Assembly: GCA_017591395.1 (NCBI GenBank)
Contig: WEDG01002926.1
Span: 28,145-92,144, forward strand
DNA length: 64,000 bases
Reading direction: 5' to 3'
From: Schistocephalus solidus
Lineage: Eukaryota > Platyhelminthes > Cestoda > Diphyllobothriidea > Diphyllobothriidae
The notes under the pieces were generated by a model. It was not told the DNA's origin and made no database searches. It saw only the letters and a list, made by a program, of their open reading frames with translations. The position numbers were made by a program, and so were the translations under genes. Positions 37,072 through 49,129 of this stretch are shown here, piece by piece (the first letter of the stretch is position 1; each line of letters starts with the position of its first letter).

Positions 37072-38962
37072 TTTTGTTTTACTCGACAAAAATGCTTATA
37101 TTGTTACCAGACAGGTCCTTATTTAAATTAAGGCTTATTCTACAAACATAGCGGGCAGTTAAACGTTAAGTGCTAATAAAAACATGCATTTTCTGATCAA
37201 AATATACGCAAAGTGGTGCCATTGTCTTTTGCAGCTTATAAAATTCATAGGCATAGTATCGTCCTGCTTACCGGCATCGATTCATGTTCATAACGCAAAA
37301 GGGGCGAGGGACCGTGAGTAGCAGTGACCACCGACGAGCCCCACACTTTTGGGTTCTGTCCATCTGCAATATTTAAAAACACAAATGTTGACAAATGCAG
37401 GAATTTCCTTCATTCAATCAAAACGGATAATATTTTCTTACTGCCTGTTGGCATTGATATGGATTTGTCAAACGGGCATCGGAAAAGGACTGCTTTTTGC
37501 AATTAAATCTTTATTGTTACATTCTTTCCGAATCCATATGGCACAGTTTCACATTTTTTGATATCAGCTGGCTTCAGGCTAGCGTTTCAGATGTATTGTA
37601 AAAAAACTTTTGTCGATGTCCTATTTTTGAGTTCTTTAAATTTGACCTGCCCTTTCCAACTGATTGCCTATGAGCAATACCCTGGTCACTTGAATATGGA
37701 CAAGAACATAACTCACAAGTGAAAAAGAGCTTATTTGGGTGCGCAATAGTTGCCGCATCTTCTTGAGAGCGTGCGGGTGATTTTTTTCGATTTCTTACGT
37801 GACAAGAAGAGGCAGTCGTCATAAGATAACTGCCTTAGCATACATACATCAGTGTCACGGAATGCACCCTCATTTCGCTTTATACAGACTTTAGCAACAC
37901 AGAGGAAGTGGAGAAGATGGTTCAGAGAAATACATTTTTACCATATCGGCTATTCAAATTTACAATAAAGTTAACAGCATTTGTCGAAGATCCCACACAA
38001 AAGTTGTATTTTGGGGATTTGAATTTTATTTAAACTCTTTTTCCTCGCTGTTTGTCAACTTCTCTTCCAGCCAGACTCACAACAGTAAAAATGTCCAATT
38101 AAAGACGTGCATTTTTTTTGTGTAAAGTAAATTCCAACACACTAAGCGGAAACGTCATATATAAGAATAAGGCGATACAAACATAAACGTAATTTAACAA
38201 TAAAACGGAGCTGGGTTTAGGAAGGCTGATCAACCGAATCCCTTTTGGCAGCGCAACGGCAAAAAACGTCACTGGGCATTTAGCTAGCACCTGTGCTGTG
38301 ATAATGGCTCCACTTATAAACCCTATATATACTATTGGTTGCCTGATGGCAGTTAAATGAATATTAAGCGATTTTCTTGCTGTTGCTAAGAGACGTCGGC
38401 CTAAATATTCACACCAAATTTCTTTCTTCAACTAAACACCCTCAAATCAACTGATTTATGCCAATTAAGAGATTAATCTCTGAGGAAATTGAAAGCAGCA
38501 ATTTTCTAACTGTCATATCCACAAGAAAGGGCAACGGGAATGCTGAAGGACACACTGATGATCCGGACCCCTTGCAGTTGCGTTAAACGGTGACAGAATA
38601 GCAACGGAAAACGAAACAGAGCCTTTAGGAAATACCTGTGCTCTGTATATGATGGTACGTGTACATTCTTAATCGTTCAAAGTATGTCTTCAATCCAATT
38701 TGCCCGACCAAGTTAAAAGTTGGCTCTCTACTCAATTTTAAATGGAAGTGCTGATGAAAAGACAATAAATTTTTTCTTTTCTCCTAATGTTGCGGTTCCA
38801 ATGCAGTTGAAACTTTAAAAAATACCGTTTTACTGAAAGGCCACAATTTAACCACCAAGTTTGCAAGAAAGTTTATTGTAAAAAATTCTTCTGTTCACAT
38901 TTTCACAATAATTAACTGAAATTTTTGATAAATCCACATAATTATTTGAATTTTCGGGGCCG

Positions 38963-39181
38963 ATGAGAGGTTATTTCAAAACAGTTTATCATCGATGCTC
39001 ACCACAATATCTTCTGCTAGACAGTGGTCATTATGTAGACCTCAAAACAGCTTTCCGAGTACTTGTTCGGGCACGAACAACTCGGACATTGCGCTACTTG
39101 GAAGCAGCGTACATACGGAGGGAGAAACCCAATCTTTGTAAGCAACTAGACCCCGTGATCAATCTACAATTGCCCTATTGA
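38963..39181 (+). mobile_element. Penelope-like endonuclease tail remnant
   Basis: A 72-codon frame reading LLLDSGHYVDLKTAFRVLVR, then LEAAYIRREKPNLCKQLD. The order LxDxGHxxD ... AFRVL ... LEA-x-x-I-R ... P-x-LC matches what I recall of the C-terminal part of GIY-YIG endonuclease domains in flatworm Penelope-like elements. No reverse transcriptase was seen next to it. It sits inside the split tail of array unit 3. Confidence 0.5.
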
Positions 39182-39559
39182 TTTTCACCCTAGATGATTC
39201 ATGGCTTTAGTTGTATAAGCTTCTCCCTCACATTTTCTTTCTTGAAGTTATTTACGTTTTCCATTGGACCTTGCTGTTATGTATTGATTTTCTGTTAATT
39301 CAAACTGCTGTCCAATTTCATTCGTTACTTGTGTTATGCAAAGACAGGGTTGCAGTTGATAAGCCGTCGCGAAATTTCTTGGTACCAATAAATCCTGCTG
39401 TTTACGCCTGCTTTAAATTCATACCCGGAAGAAAATGCTTCAAAATTCAAGACGTGTCTGGTTTTGTCGTGCATTCAAATCCAAAATGCCAAGCGAAATC
39501 TCATAAATAGGAATAAAGCTGCGCATTCGTAAGCGAACATTAACTATAAGAGTTAATAA

Positions 39560-39800
39560 AGTAGTGGCCGTCTCATTATCAATTTTTACTAATTCAGCAA
39601 TCTGATTTTAAAACTAACCTATCAAACGCAATCTCTTTTCTTTATTTTTCATAAATACATTGACAAAAACACAAGAAATAATTTTAATTCTCCTTAATTT
39701 GCGGTGTTTAATGCAACTTGAATTCTTATATCCGTCCTGATCCTCAAAAGTCGCATTAAAACCACCAGGTTAGCAAGCACGCTATACATCGCTACGGTAG
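39560..39800. repeat. Displaced tail segment of array unit
   Basis: Aligns with 14,795-15,030, including the run around TTATTTTTCATAAA and the later block with GATCCTCAAAAG. It is separated from the rest of unit 3 by about 770 bp that contain a Penelope-like endonuclease tail. It shows that the array once continued to the right before being split by insertions. Confidence 0.7.
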
Positions 39801-40469
39801 CAGGTAAACGCAAGACGCATGGGAATATTTTAACGAAGTTAAAATATAATTGCGATGTTAGTCTTCATTACAACAAAGCTCTTTCTCTTTATGATTTAAC
39901 GTGATTAGTATTAGTCAGATGCAGGAGCTTCCAAAAATAGAAGGAATTGGAGAGAAAGCCAACCGTTGACAAAAATTGTAATTCTGTGACAGTGATACCT
40001 TTTTCATTCTCACGTGAAAATCAACTGTAGTTTTTTTCATTTACCAGAAAATCATGATGTTCTGGGCAACAATATAAGAAGTGAGCAGTTATAAAGGTCT
40101 CTATTGGTGTTTCAAGCCTCTTAATGTGCAAAAAATACATCTCAATCCAGAGGAAGATTTCCGAATACATGTGGTCGCGAGGTGATCGAAATTTACAATA
40201 ATATTCCCCCAATAAGGTAATAAAGTGGGGCGGTTTTTCTTCATACCTCTGGCTAAGTGGCTCAAAAGTCCAACCTTATTGAGAAATAATTTAAGCATAA
40301 TAAATGTAACAAGATGTGCATAAAACAGGGGAGAAAAGAATTCAGATGGAATATGTAAAAATTTGCAAAATAATATTCAAAAGTCGAATTGGCGATCATA
40401 TGCGTTTCATTTGATAACTACTCTTAAGACCAGTTCAGTTATAGGTTAAGGTTTGAACTTAGCAGATAT

Positions 40470-40883
40470 TTATAACCCTATTACAGAAATGTTCTTCTCT
40501 TTGCTTGTGTAATGTGGGAGGGGTTCATAGAGACATGATGGTAAGATACAGTGTGTTAGGCGGCATTGTGCGTTTGGTAGAGCCACTCCAGGGTTTCGGG
40601 AGGAAGAATATGGCGCGAAAGATTGCACGCGGTTAAGCCACCGTTGACTAACTAAGCGCAAAGCCTGTACTAGGTTGTTTTGTGCGCACAATACCAGCTT
40701 CTTCAAGTGTATGACAGCCGTTTCTGCTACTTTTAGTAGACAATGACACAGTAGCTTAGGGTAATTTGGTGGGATCTTTGAAATTACACGGAAAACTTTG
40801 TTTGAGTCCACTTTATGCCCCATGTCTACGATATATGCAAGGATGGCGCTGCTTTTCTTCTTGATTTCTCCTTTTTTCAGCAA
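40470..40883 (-). mobile_element. Second Penelope-like endonuclease tail remnant
   Basis: Open over 137 codons. After a basic start it shows SAILAYIVDMGHKVDSNKVF, RVISKIPPNYPKLL and LVLCAQNNLVQALRL, the same motif order as at 38,963 but in a clearly different lineage and the opposite orientation. The last part (from about 40,640 down) has no recognised domain. The rest of the element is missing. Confidence 0.5.
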
Positions 40884-40999
40884 GGAGATGCTCCCTTATT
40901 CTTTTGAATGGTCCTAAACGTAGCTTGGTCACTGGCGCTTAACAATCATGCATTAACCCGCGCTATCTCAGTCTTCACTATCACCAAAAATGGCTCCAC

Positions 41000-41140
41000 A
41001 AAACACTGCCACCAAACACACTGTTTCTTATCATCCTTCCCCTATGCACACCTCTGGCATAACACACACAAACGGAAGAAACTTATCGATGCCATGTTAT
41101 AAATTTCTATTGTGTCCCAAACTTTATCTCAAAATGTAAT
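41000..41140. repeat. Last recognisable array segment
   Basis: Aligns with about 15,040-15,160; both contain a CACAAACGGAAGAAA motif followed by TTATCGAT and CATGTTAT. It is separated from the 39,560-39,800 segment by about 1.2 kb that carry a minus-strand Penelope-like remnant. No array homology was seen to its right. Confidence 0.65.
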
Positions 41141-41149
41141 GTTCCGAAT

Positions 41150-44100
41150 AGACGTTGTCGAAAGCAACATGTATGATCGTGAAATTGTCTTTTGAATTAA
41201 GATTGACCTTGAATATTAATTTATCACTTAATAACCCTCAATCGATTAAGGTTACCTTAACGTCGATATTTTACTTTACTATTTTGAAGTTTATTGTGTT
41301 TGCATCAATTTTTTTAGCAAAAGGTACACTTACATGTTACGAGAATGAAGTGAAAAAGAACAACAACCCATAGCATAATTGGCGTTTTCAATGCGTGATA
41401 CAATTTAAATAGGTTTGTTTGATTGACATGCAATTGGTTCAACAGGAGCCACTCAAATCCGCGTGTTGCAATACTCAACCTTAACAACAATGTCTTCGGG
41501 CTAATTTGCTCAAATACGGGTTAAACTCCGCTGGTCTGGGCCAATCTGCTCACGCTTGTTGACATACACTCACCTTCATGGTGACTTTACACACACGTTT
41601 GATTAAGCACAGTTGATGCATGCTGTTCTACCTAAAAGGTACATTTTACGCAGCCTCCTCTGGAAGGTCACCGTTTCGGTCAATGCACATTAGCCCTTAA
41701 ATGGCAGACACGAGCGTGGGCAACTCATGCTTGCAATTGTTCTTATGCACTGACAGGAGTTTCGCTCAAAACTAATGGCTTAATTTACTAACATTGAGAA
41801 CCTGGACTCGTAGGCCAACTAAAGCATGTTAGCACGGCCAGAATATGCAAAATCCATGATTGGCTCTACTATCGTGGACTTATAAGAGGTTTACTCAAAA
41901 GAGATAAAGAGAATACCCTATCTCACGGAATATTAATCTTAATTCCGAAATCTCTGTTTGATGTTAAATTGTTAACTAAGTGGAGCTGTAAAATAAATTA
42001 TGAGGGAAAAAATTAAAAATATTTAATCAGGCATGCAGCTCTTTAAGCGAGATGTATTTCAGCCGCCTGTCATTAATCAACTCTAGATTCAATGAATTTT
42101 GAATTTTTGCGAAAGCTAGTGATGAAACTTAGGCAGTTAACGTCCATGTAAACTAAAGTAAAATGACAGTTTCGATACGCATAAGCAAACTGCCTGAAAG
42201 GCTAAAATGTATCTCTTGAGATGCAAACAAAATTCAAGTTATGAAAAAAATAAGCGTAAAAACGGGCATTTACATTCGGTTAATAAACAGTCCCGTTTTG
42301 TCCTTCTGCGAAAAATCTTTTATTGTCCGACCACAAAACGCGCTGATTTTATCTCATGACGTAAAAATAAAGTAAATTGTATAATTGAATGACTAAATTT
42401 CTAGTATTCATATCTTTATTAACACTGGAACAAATTCAATAAAACATGGCATCTCATATTTTTTTAATTTGTGTACTTTGTCTTTTTCGTAAACGTATGT
42501 ACTTTGAGTCTGTTTGATAAGTCAGTCTAAAATTTGATTTTTACAACGCCCTACACTTAATTCGTTTATCGGTTTTTGCCCTTTCGCAAGCTAGATTCTT
42601 ACAGAATATTTCATTTGATGCAAGGCAGACATACTTTAACACTGAGATTAATGTCACAAAATTATCAAAGGAATGAATGTGAGCAATCACATAGCCTGTT
42701 TGAATAACACATGATGACGACATGACTGACCTTATTTGTAAAACTAATAGATATTACTTTATCACGACATGGTGGAGTACACGTGAATGCTGAGAAGTTG
42801 CTTCAGTCGATTTCTTAGGATAATAGCTTGTCACACCTTTAATGAATTACTTGAAGTTGGCTGACCCCTCCTTCGTAGGCATTTTTGCCAAATTTGCAGA
42901 ATCTGCGTCTTCAACGAACGTGATGTCACCGGACGGTTTTTCAGTCTAAAGTGTCATATTTTAACTTTAAAAAGGCAGACGAATACAATTCTTCTTGCAC
43001 GCAGTGTGTCTCTTTCTTTTTACTTCAATCACGGTGCATAGACAGTCATGATGCGCTTTTATGTGATGCTGCTGACTCTTTTTAAACCACTGAAGTCGGA
43101 AAGGTTCAGACAGCAGCGTTTTAATTTTAATGTCCGAATTCTTGGTTTTTAAAAATGTACCAGCATTTTCCAACATAAGACTATTTTCTGCTTACTACGT
43201 TTTCACGAAAGTTAATGAGGTTAAAAAAATTTCTATGGGTGTGTTGTCTACTTATGGAAGCAACCGTTCAAAAAGAAAGTATTTTAAATGAAGAGTTTAC
43301 TGTATTTTTTATGTAGGAAAATGTGAAAAAGAGAAAAAAGGACTATGTGATTATAACTGATGCTCTTGGTATGCTAATGAGATTGATTTTCATGCACCAA
43401 AATCCCAAAAAGTTTTGTCAGCATCCTTCCCAGCCATCTGTAAATGTGACATTCGATTCACATAAATCGCATATGTATTATGAAAATTGCCGTTGATATG
43501 CTACGCTTTATACATGAAAACATATTATGTTGAAATCGTGTGCCAAACCAGTAATTCTTTGATTGATTTTCTAGTCAGCTTTACACTCACATTTTGCATA
43601 CATGAGCGCGTTTTCAGGTCACATATTGGCAACGGAGTTCCCAGTATTACATGTGCCTTCGCGTTAAATTATAACCGATGCATGTTGAGAAGGAGTATGC
43701 GTGATTTCTGGAACAGGCATTTAATTGACCTTACTTTAATAACTCCCATCCGTAACCATTATGAGAGACAGCCGCTCTCGCATTTTCTTAAACTCATAAA
43801 TTTAAAACTGGCCATGAAAATAACTCCCAGAAACTAAGTATTAAAAAACTAAAGTAAAAATTCTAACACCAACTGCAATCCCTTGAAATTATGGCAAAAC
43901 ACCTTAGTTTTGAATTCATTTTTCATGCCGAAATCGTTTTAAACTCCTAGATAAGATTCCTCCTCTCCTGCGTTTAAATCTGTGCTTGCAGTTTATAACT
44001 TGTATCATACATTTATTAAAACAAGTAAGCTGTCATACAGGATTTATTAAATGCTATTTGAATGGAAATTTCACGCTCGTACATTTTTCATTATTAAACG

Positions 44101-44280
44101 TACAAAACATCGAATTTCCATTTTTTTAAATTTAACAGAAGAAAAGTACGCTATAGGATACAAATTTAATGTAAAACGCCTATTTTTAATACACGATGTT
44201 TTGTGATAGGAATTTTGATAAAATAGCAATTCAGTATTTTTATTAAGTAAATTGAGCTTCTGTTTTACTGTTATGTGATC
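41150..44280. other. No supported gene
   Basis: AT-rich sequence with short open frames only (for example 43,487-43,837 plus, 116 codons, unrecognised and without splice context). No repeats shared with the rest of the window were noticed. Confidence 0.5.
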
Positions 44281-44300
44281 TAGAATGAAAGCATTACCAT

Positions 44301-44327
<27 letters not shown>
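44301..44327. repeat. (TA)n microsatellite
   Basis: An uninterrupted TA run of 27 nt (about 13 units), followed by TTATAT. Confidence 0.95.
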
Positions 44328-44333
<6 letters not shown>

Positions 44334-44513
44334 CGGGGAAATCATTTCTGAAATTATTAAGTGCGTGACATGGAGTCAGGTGATTTGGACATGACGTTTT
44401 GGGAACTAAGCTGAAATATTAATTAATATTTGGGTCGAAGACCATTAACAATTGTGGAATAACCACGAAATACACATTCTTAAAACAATTAATTCTGCAA
44501 GTAGTATGAATCT

Positions 44514-44887
44514 TCTATGGCAAAGACGTTATACCATACTTTCAACAAAGGTAATAGCTCAAAGCCCAGACACGTGTTTCCCTGATGTTTCTGCTACTGC
44601 GTGACAAAGCAACGAGGGTGTCGGCTTCTCAGTTGGTCCCCTAGCGTCCTCTATGCCTTCTTGGTATATGGACTCCAGATCATAAAAAGGGGAAAATTAT
44701 TTTAGAAATTATTTATCGCAGGAAATATAAAAACATATGACAAGCTGTTATACCGCACTTCCGATATAGGTACTAGCTTAAAGCCAAGGAACGTTTTTCG
44801 CAGATGTGACTGCTGCTGCATGACGCAGCAACGAGTGTTTCAGCTCCTCAGTGGGTTCCTTATCGTTCGCTATGCAGTTGCTGGTAC
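44514..44887 (+). repeat. Two-unit tandem repeat, period about 219 bp
   Basis: 44,514-44,668 and 44,732-44,887 share GTTATACC-x-ACTT, AGGTA-TAGCT-AAAGCC, ACG-GTTT, TGCT-CTGC-TGAC and CAACGAG-GT blocks in the same order, with roughly one difference in five bases. The repeat lies directly before a tRNA-like sequence and may be the body of a SINE. Confidence 0.6.
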
Positions 44888-44990
44888 ATTCCTGCGAAAT
44901 AGTATAAAAAAAACGATAAACGGGGACTGAAATAGGCATTTCTGTCTTATAAGATGTCATCAGCTAGCCATACACATTCCTAGACACTTC

Positions 44991-45062
44991 GCCCCTTGAG
45001 GCTCGAACTCGTGAGCTGTTGGTTAGAAGTCCAATGCTCTACCCATTGCACCACGAGCTCGT
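44991..45062 (-). tRNA. tRNA-Arg(TCT)-like sequence, probably a pseudogene or SINE head
   Basis: On the minus strand GTGGTGCAATGGG (45,054-45,042) matches an A box and GAGTTCGAGCC (45,010-45,000) a B box. The anticodon loop reads CTTCTAA, giving anticodon TCT at 45,027-45,025. The acceptor arms (GAGCTCG against the GGGGCGA end) do not pair and the anticodon stem has mismatches, so a working tRNA is unlikely. The intact internal promoter boxes suggest a tRNA-derived retroposon. Confidence 0.5.
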
Positions 45063-45817
45063 TATCTTGCCAGTTACGATCAGGAATATAAGCTTTGGTA
45101 GATTGGTGCTCATTCAGTGGTTAAAAATACTTACTCTTCCCATTGTGGCGGGGCTCAGAGTAAAGCCCAGATGATATCGGTGGGAGCCAATTCCTGATTG
45201 AATAAATACCCGCTTTGCAGCGACAGAGAATGGCAAGTGTAGCAAGAAGATGCACCTAGGATTTCTCAAGTCCGATGATAAGGAGTTTCTCGCAGCTTCC
45301 TTGCTTGAAATCAAGAACCATTCTTTCCTTTGATCAAAAATATTATTAACCACAATAAGGAGCTTCAAAGGAATCACCCACATCTGGATTTTTGGCTAAG
45401 GTGACGATGCAAAAACTGGAATATATGGCTTATCCATTAGGTTACACTTATTTCTGGGTACAATTTGTAGACAGCACAATTTTTGTTGACGTTTGAAATG
45501 ACCGACTAAAAACCCTCCACAACACCACATTGTTGACAAAGAAGTTGAATATATCACCCGTTTCTAGATGTTATTTTAGAGTGAAACATTAACCTGATCC
45601 GCTAACTACAAGGAAACATATGCGGACGTACTTAACAATATGAGAGCCACATTCGAATCTCTCACAAGACGTATGTTTCACCGCGCAAAAAAATGTTATG
45701 TCAAAGAAGGCTACCAACTCAAGCTTAATTACCCGTTTGAATTATTTTCCCATAATGATTATCACGAGGATGTTGAAAATCAATGCATGAAACAGTAAAA
45801 TTACTAAAATATTCAAC

Positions 45818-46261
45818 TTGATACTTCCAACCAGGCGACAAAAACAAATACATGTTGAACCTTTCTTTATATCAGGAATGACTGAAACCTTTGAAAGACA
45901 CTTGCTTAAGCAACAAATAAATGTAACGCACAAAACAACGATCACTTTTCACACGCTGCTTGTAGACCCTAAGGATAGGGTTGCTTATCTTCATATAAAA
46001 GAAGTTGTCCATAAGCTCCAGTTCAATGTTGTGATACTGTTAATATTGACCAAATGGATAAATCTGCCTCCGTACGCATTCACAAACATAATATTTTCGG
46101 TCGAGAGGCGTGACTTTCTGTTCCAAGTTGTCATGCATACCCCTGGTACAGAGCATACTTTCGTCTGGGACAAATCGCGCATCGTCGGAACCTGCACCAC
46201 CAAGAAAGGACAAGAAGTGGTTCACGACAAGCATTTAGATGTGTCACGTATCAATCGGTGA
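45818..46261 (+). mobile_element. Penelope-like RT-endonuclease junction remnant
   Basis: Open over 147 codons. The first part reads VEPFFISGMTETFERHLLKQ, then INVTHKTTITFHTLLVDPKD, resembling the linker between reverse transcriptase and GIY-YIG domains in flatworm Penelope-like elements. The last third has FVWDKSRIVGTCTTKKG and a final SRINR, resembling the endonuclease C-terminus. The Cys/GIY core between them is not recognisable, so the fragment is internally deleted or rearranged. Confidence 0.45.
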
Positions 46262-46299
46262 ATTGAGTTGGATGTCATAAAAAAGAATCTCAGTGTTCA

Positions 46300-48590
46300 T
46301 AGAAAAGACTAAATCCAGACAAGGAAGACTGATACAGACAGTGGACACATACTGGAGTTAATAAATCTTACAATCGATTGTTAGGCGGTTTTGAAATTCA
46401 AGATGTTTAAGCGCAGATATTGTAGTCTGGTGAGATCCTGCAAAACCAGCAACGCAATTTACTAATAAAATTTCCTATTGTATCCTAGAGATCATATATT
46501 TATATAAAATATCAAAGGTGTACGATAGAGTTTTGGACTCACTTGATACAGCAGTTTTTCGGGCATATTTGCCTTAATTCAGTGAGCACTAACCATGATC
46601 ACCTGCTGGGAAGGAATCGCAAACATGTGCACAAGCATTAGCTGCAGATGGTGTATCACTTAATTTTTCTAGATACGTCCCATGCAATTCTTCGAACTGA
46701 AGTTAATGAGTGCCTCGCCACCTGTCATGATCTGTCACTGCATTAATGTCTTTGATGCTATCAAAGAAGACAAGAGAGAATGGAATGCCCATATCAAACT
46801 TTGTAGTCATCGTAAGCCAATAGTAACTACAAGTATCTTAACCAGTCAATGCTAAATTATCCAAAATATATAAATTTTAAGGTATAATAAACCTTTTAGC
46901 CCCCCTATCTACTCCTCCTAACACCCATGTTACCTTTTTCTCATACTTATTACTTGTGTTGCACACTCTTGAATATATACGCAAAAACAATAATAAAAAT
47001 ATTTTTACAAATCTCGCAAAATATCTTAACTGCGCTGTTTGTATCGTGGTGCATAAAACTAGAGGCATTAAACCTGAGAAGCGCAAGGTGAATAGTTATA
47101 ACGGATACCATTAGCCTAACTGCCTCTTATAAGATCCTTCAATTTATTTACATAAAAATACTTTGAAAAAGCACGCCCTTTATATCTTCTCCCAAATTAA
47201 GTCCTCTCTTTCATGAAAGCAACCAATTTTTCACATGACAAAATCGTTCTCAGTTAGTTCTGCATTAAATTCGAACCACTGCCCCTGAATCACTGACCGG
47301 CTGCTATTAACTGAAAGGTTGCATACAAGAGAGTGTGAGGCTGGAGGCGTGGACGCAGATAAAGTAGGCCGACAACTGGTCCACGGTTGTAAATATGCTC
47401 TTTTTCTTTACTCATAGCCGATGTGCGATATGCATCATGAATTTTGCTGATGCGTTATTGGTTTTTGGTTCATTGCTTGGGGCATTTTTAACTGCAGGTC
47501 CTTACATCTTGTGTAGGGCGCAGCTATAGTTGGCGAACACTGGGTCACAACTTCTAGAGTTCTTCTTTACGGATCACCTTCGAAGAGAGACGGCGAACTA
47601 TTTGTTTGGTACAATTGGAAAGAGGGCTCACAGCTGTCTGGTCTCCCCAATGGCAGATGACAGCAATCAGATGGGGCTGTAGGTTTGAGCACAGCTAAAG
47701 CATATAGGTATCGGGCCTGACATAAAGACTGTCCTCGCTGCAATGCTCATAGACCACCAACCGACGGCATTTCTAGTGTCAGAATGCATATTCTGCGTGG
47801 TGAGGAAGTACAGGTAAATTAGAGGGTGTCATTGGTTAATGCTTCTGGGCAACAGCTTTGATTCTTGGGCATAAATTTGTAAACGACTGCCCGCAGAACA
47901 AATCCTATGACCATGCTCACTTTTATTTCACATAATGTCTAAATTTTTCAGCATCAGGGAACGTTATCTCGTGGAGATGGAATCAAGGAGGAAATATTAA
48001 TCATACATGATGACTTCGCACAATAAAAGTATGGATGGCTAAATGAGGAAACATTATTTGTTGTGCAATTTAACCACAAATGTTTAAACAGAGTGATGCC
48101 GTTTAGTCGGCGGACAGTGCAAAGCCCTGTTTGAAGAGTTAGATGCATGTCAGTTTATCAGGGAGTGGTAGCGATGTGACCAAATGCATTGACATATTAA
48201 GCATATTGTCTCAGTCCAAAATATGCCAGCCACACCCATATTAAAGTGAAGTCGAAGATATGTGCATCACCAGCCATATACTACTACTAATGCCACTGCA
48301 TTATATACTACTGTATACATGCAGGAAGTTTCGGGAATATTAGGTCGCAAAGTTCTTATGCCTTAGATATCGGTGCAAAAGAGATGTAAAATGCCGCAAT
48401 TACTAGGTTGATTTTGCTTTCAGTAGCAGCAGTAGTAGTACACGAAGTTGCAATATAAATCTGTCGTCTCCGAAGAATGTAGGCTCAACTAATTGAAAAA
48501 GAATATAGCCCTTATGCGTAGACGACAGCTTCAAGAATACAGTTCGCTGGATGAGCTTTCTTCGGCACATGGCTCCAAACTTTCGACCTC
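46300..48590. other. No supported gene
   Basis: Only short frames. The part around 47,600-47,760 has scattered resemblance to the dispersed repeat described at 48,600-49,668 (CAGCTGTCTGGTCTC, GGCAG-TGACAGCAATC), possibly a fourth, very decayed copy. Confidence 0.4.
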
Positions 48591-48599
48591 CCTATATTT

Positions 48600-49125
48600 A
48601 CCCCAAGCTTGTGTGCAATTAGAGGGTGAGACTGAATTACAAATGCCAGCTTTTTACCCGCCAGAACTCCGAGCCTGTTGACCTGCTTGTTCGCAATTGA
48701 CAGTGTGTGTGTGTAGTGCAATCTGCCCTTAGCCAAGTGGTGGCGACGTCAACTGACAGCAATCAACCTCGTGCAAACATCTGTCTGGTCAAACTGACGG
48801 CAAGCTGGCGAGGCCATGGGCATGAGCACATTCAATGTGAGCAGCTACGACGTGTAACATACAGATTGTATCCTCTGCTGTGGTGAGATAAGGCCCATCG
48901 TCTGAACATCTATCACCTGCGTTCATAATCTGACTATATGTAATAAAAAGTAAAGTATGGCGGTTTCAACCGGGAGATCTCCTGAGCAGCAGAACCAATA
49001 TTTCAAAACACTAAAGGATAAAGACCAGAGAGCACATTGAATGATTTCACATATAACCAGTGGAAATTCTTATCCTCTAGTCTCCATATGCGTAAGTGTC
49101 AGCGAATGAGATTTGGTGGACCTGA
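48600..49125 (+). repeat. Dispersed repeat, copy A
   Basis: Shares with copy B the ordered blocks TGTTCG-AA-TGACAGTGTG, GCAGCAATC, GAGCACA-TCAATGT, AAGTAAAGTA, CTCCTGAGCAGCAGAAC and AAATATT. It lies head-to-tail with copy B at a period of about 530 bp. No open reading frame is shared, so it looks non-coding. Confidence 0.6.
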
Positions 49126-49129
49126 AGCT

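Larger units (their letters stand above)
25666..38790. repeat. Tandem array unit 3 with diverged right tail
   Basis: Third unit. It follows unit 2 closely up to about 33,870 and units 1 and 2 up to about 37,515. From there to 38,790 it still aligns with 13,290-14,790 (for example 38,290-38,330 against 14,300-14,340), but with many differences. It retains the 1.37 kb block that unit 2 lost and lacks the 955-bp block private to unit 1. Confidence 0.86.

Noticed and set aside
43487..43837. 116-codon plus-strand frame
   Set aside because: No recognised domain, no splice sites and no repeat homologue; compatible with chance in AT-rich DNA.
44991..45062. Functional tRNA-Arg gene
   Set aside because: Acceptor arms do not pair and the anticodon stem is mismatched, so listed as tRNA-like only.
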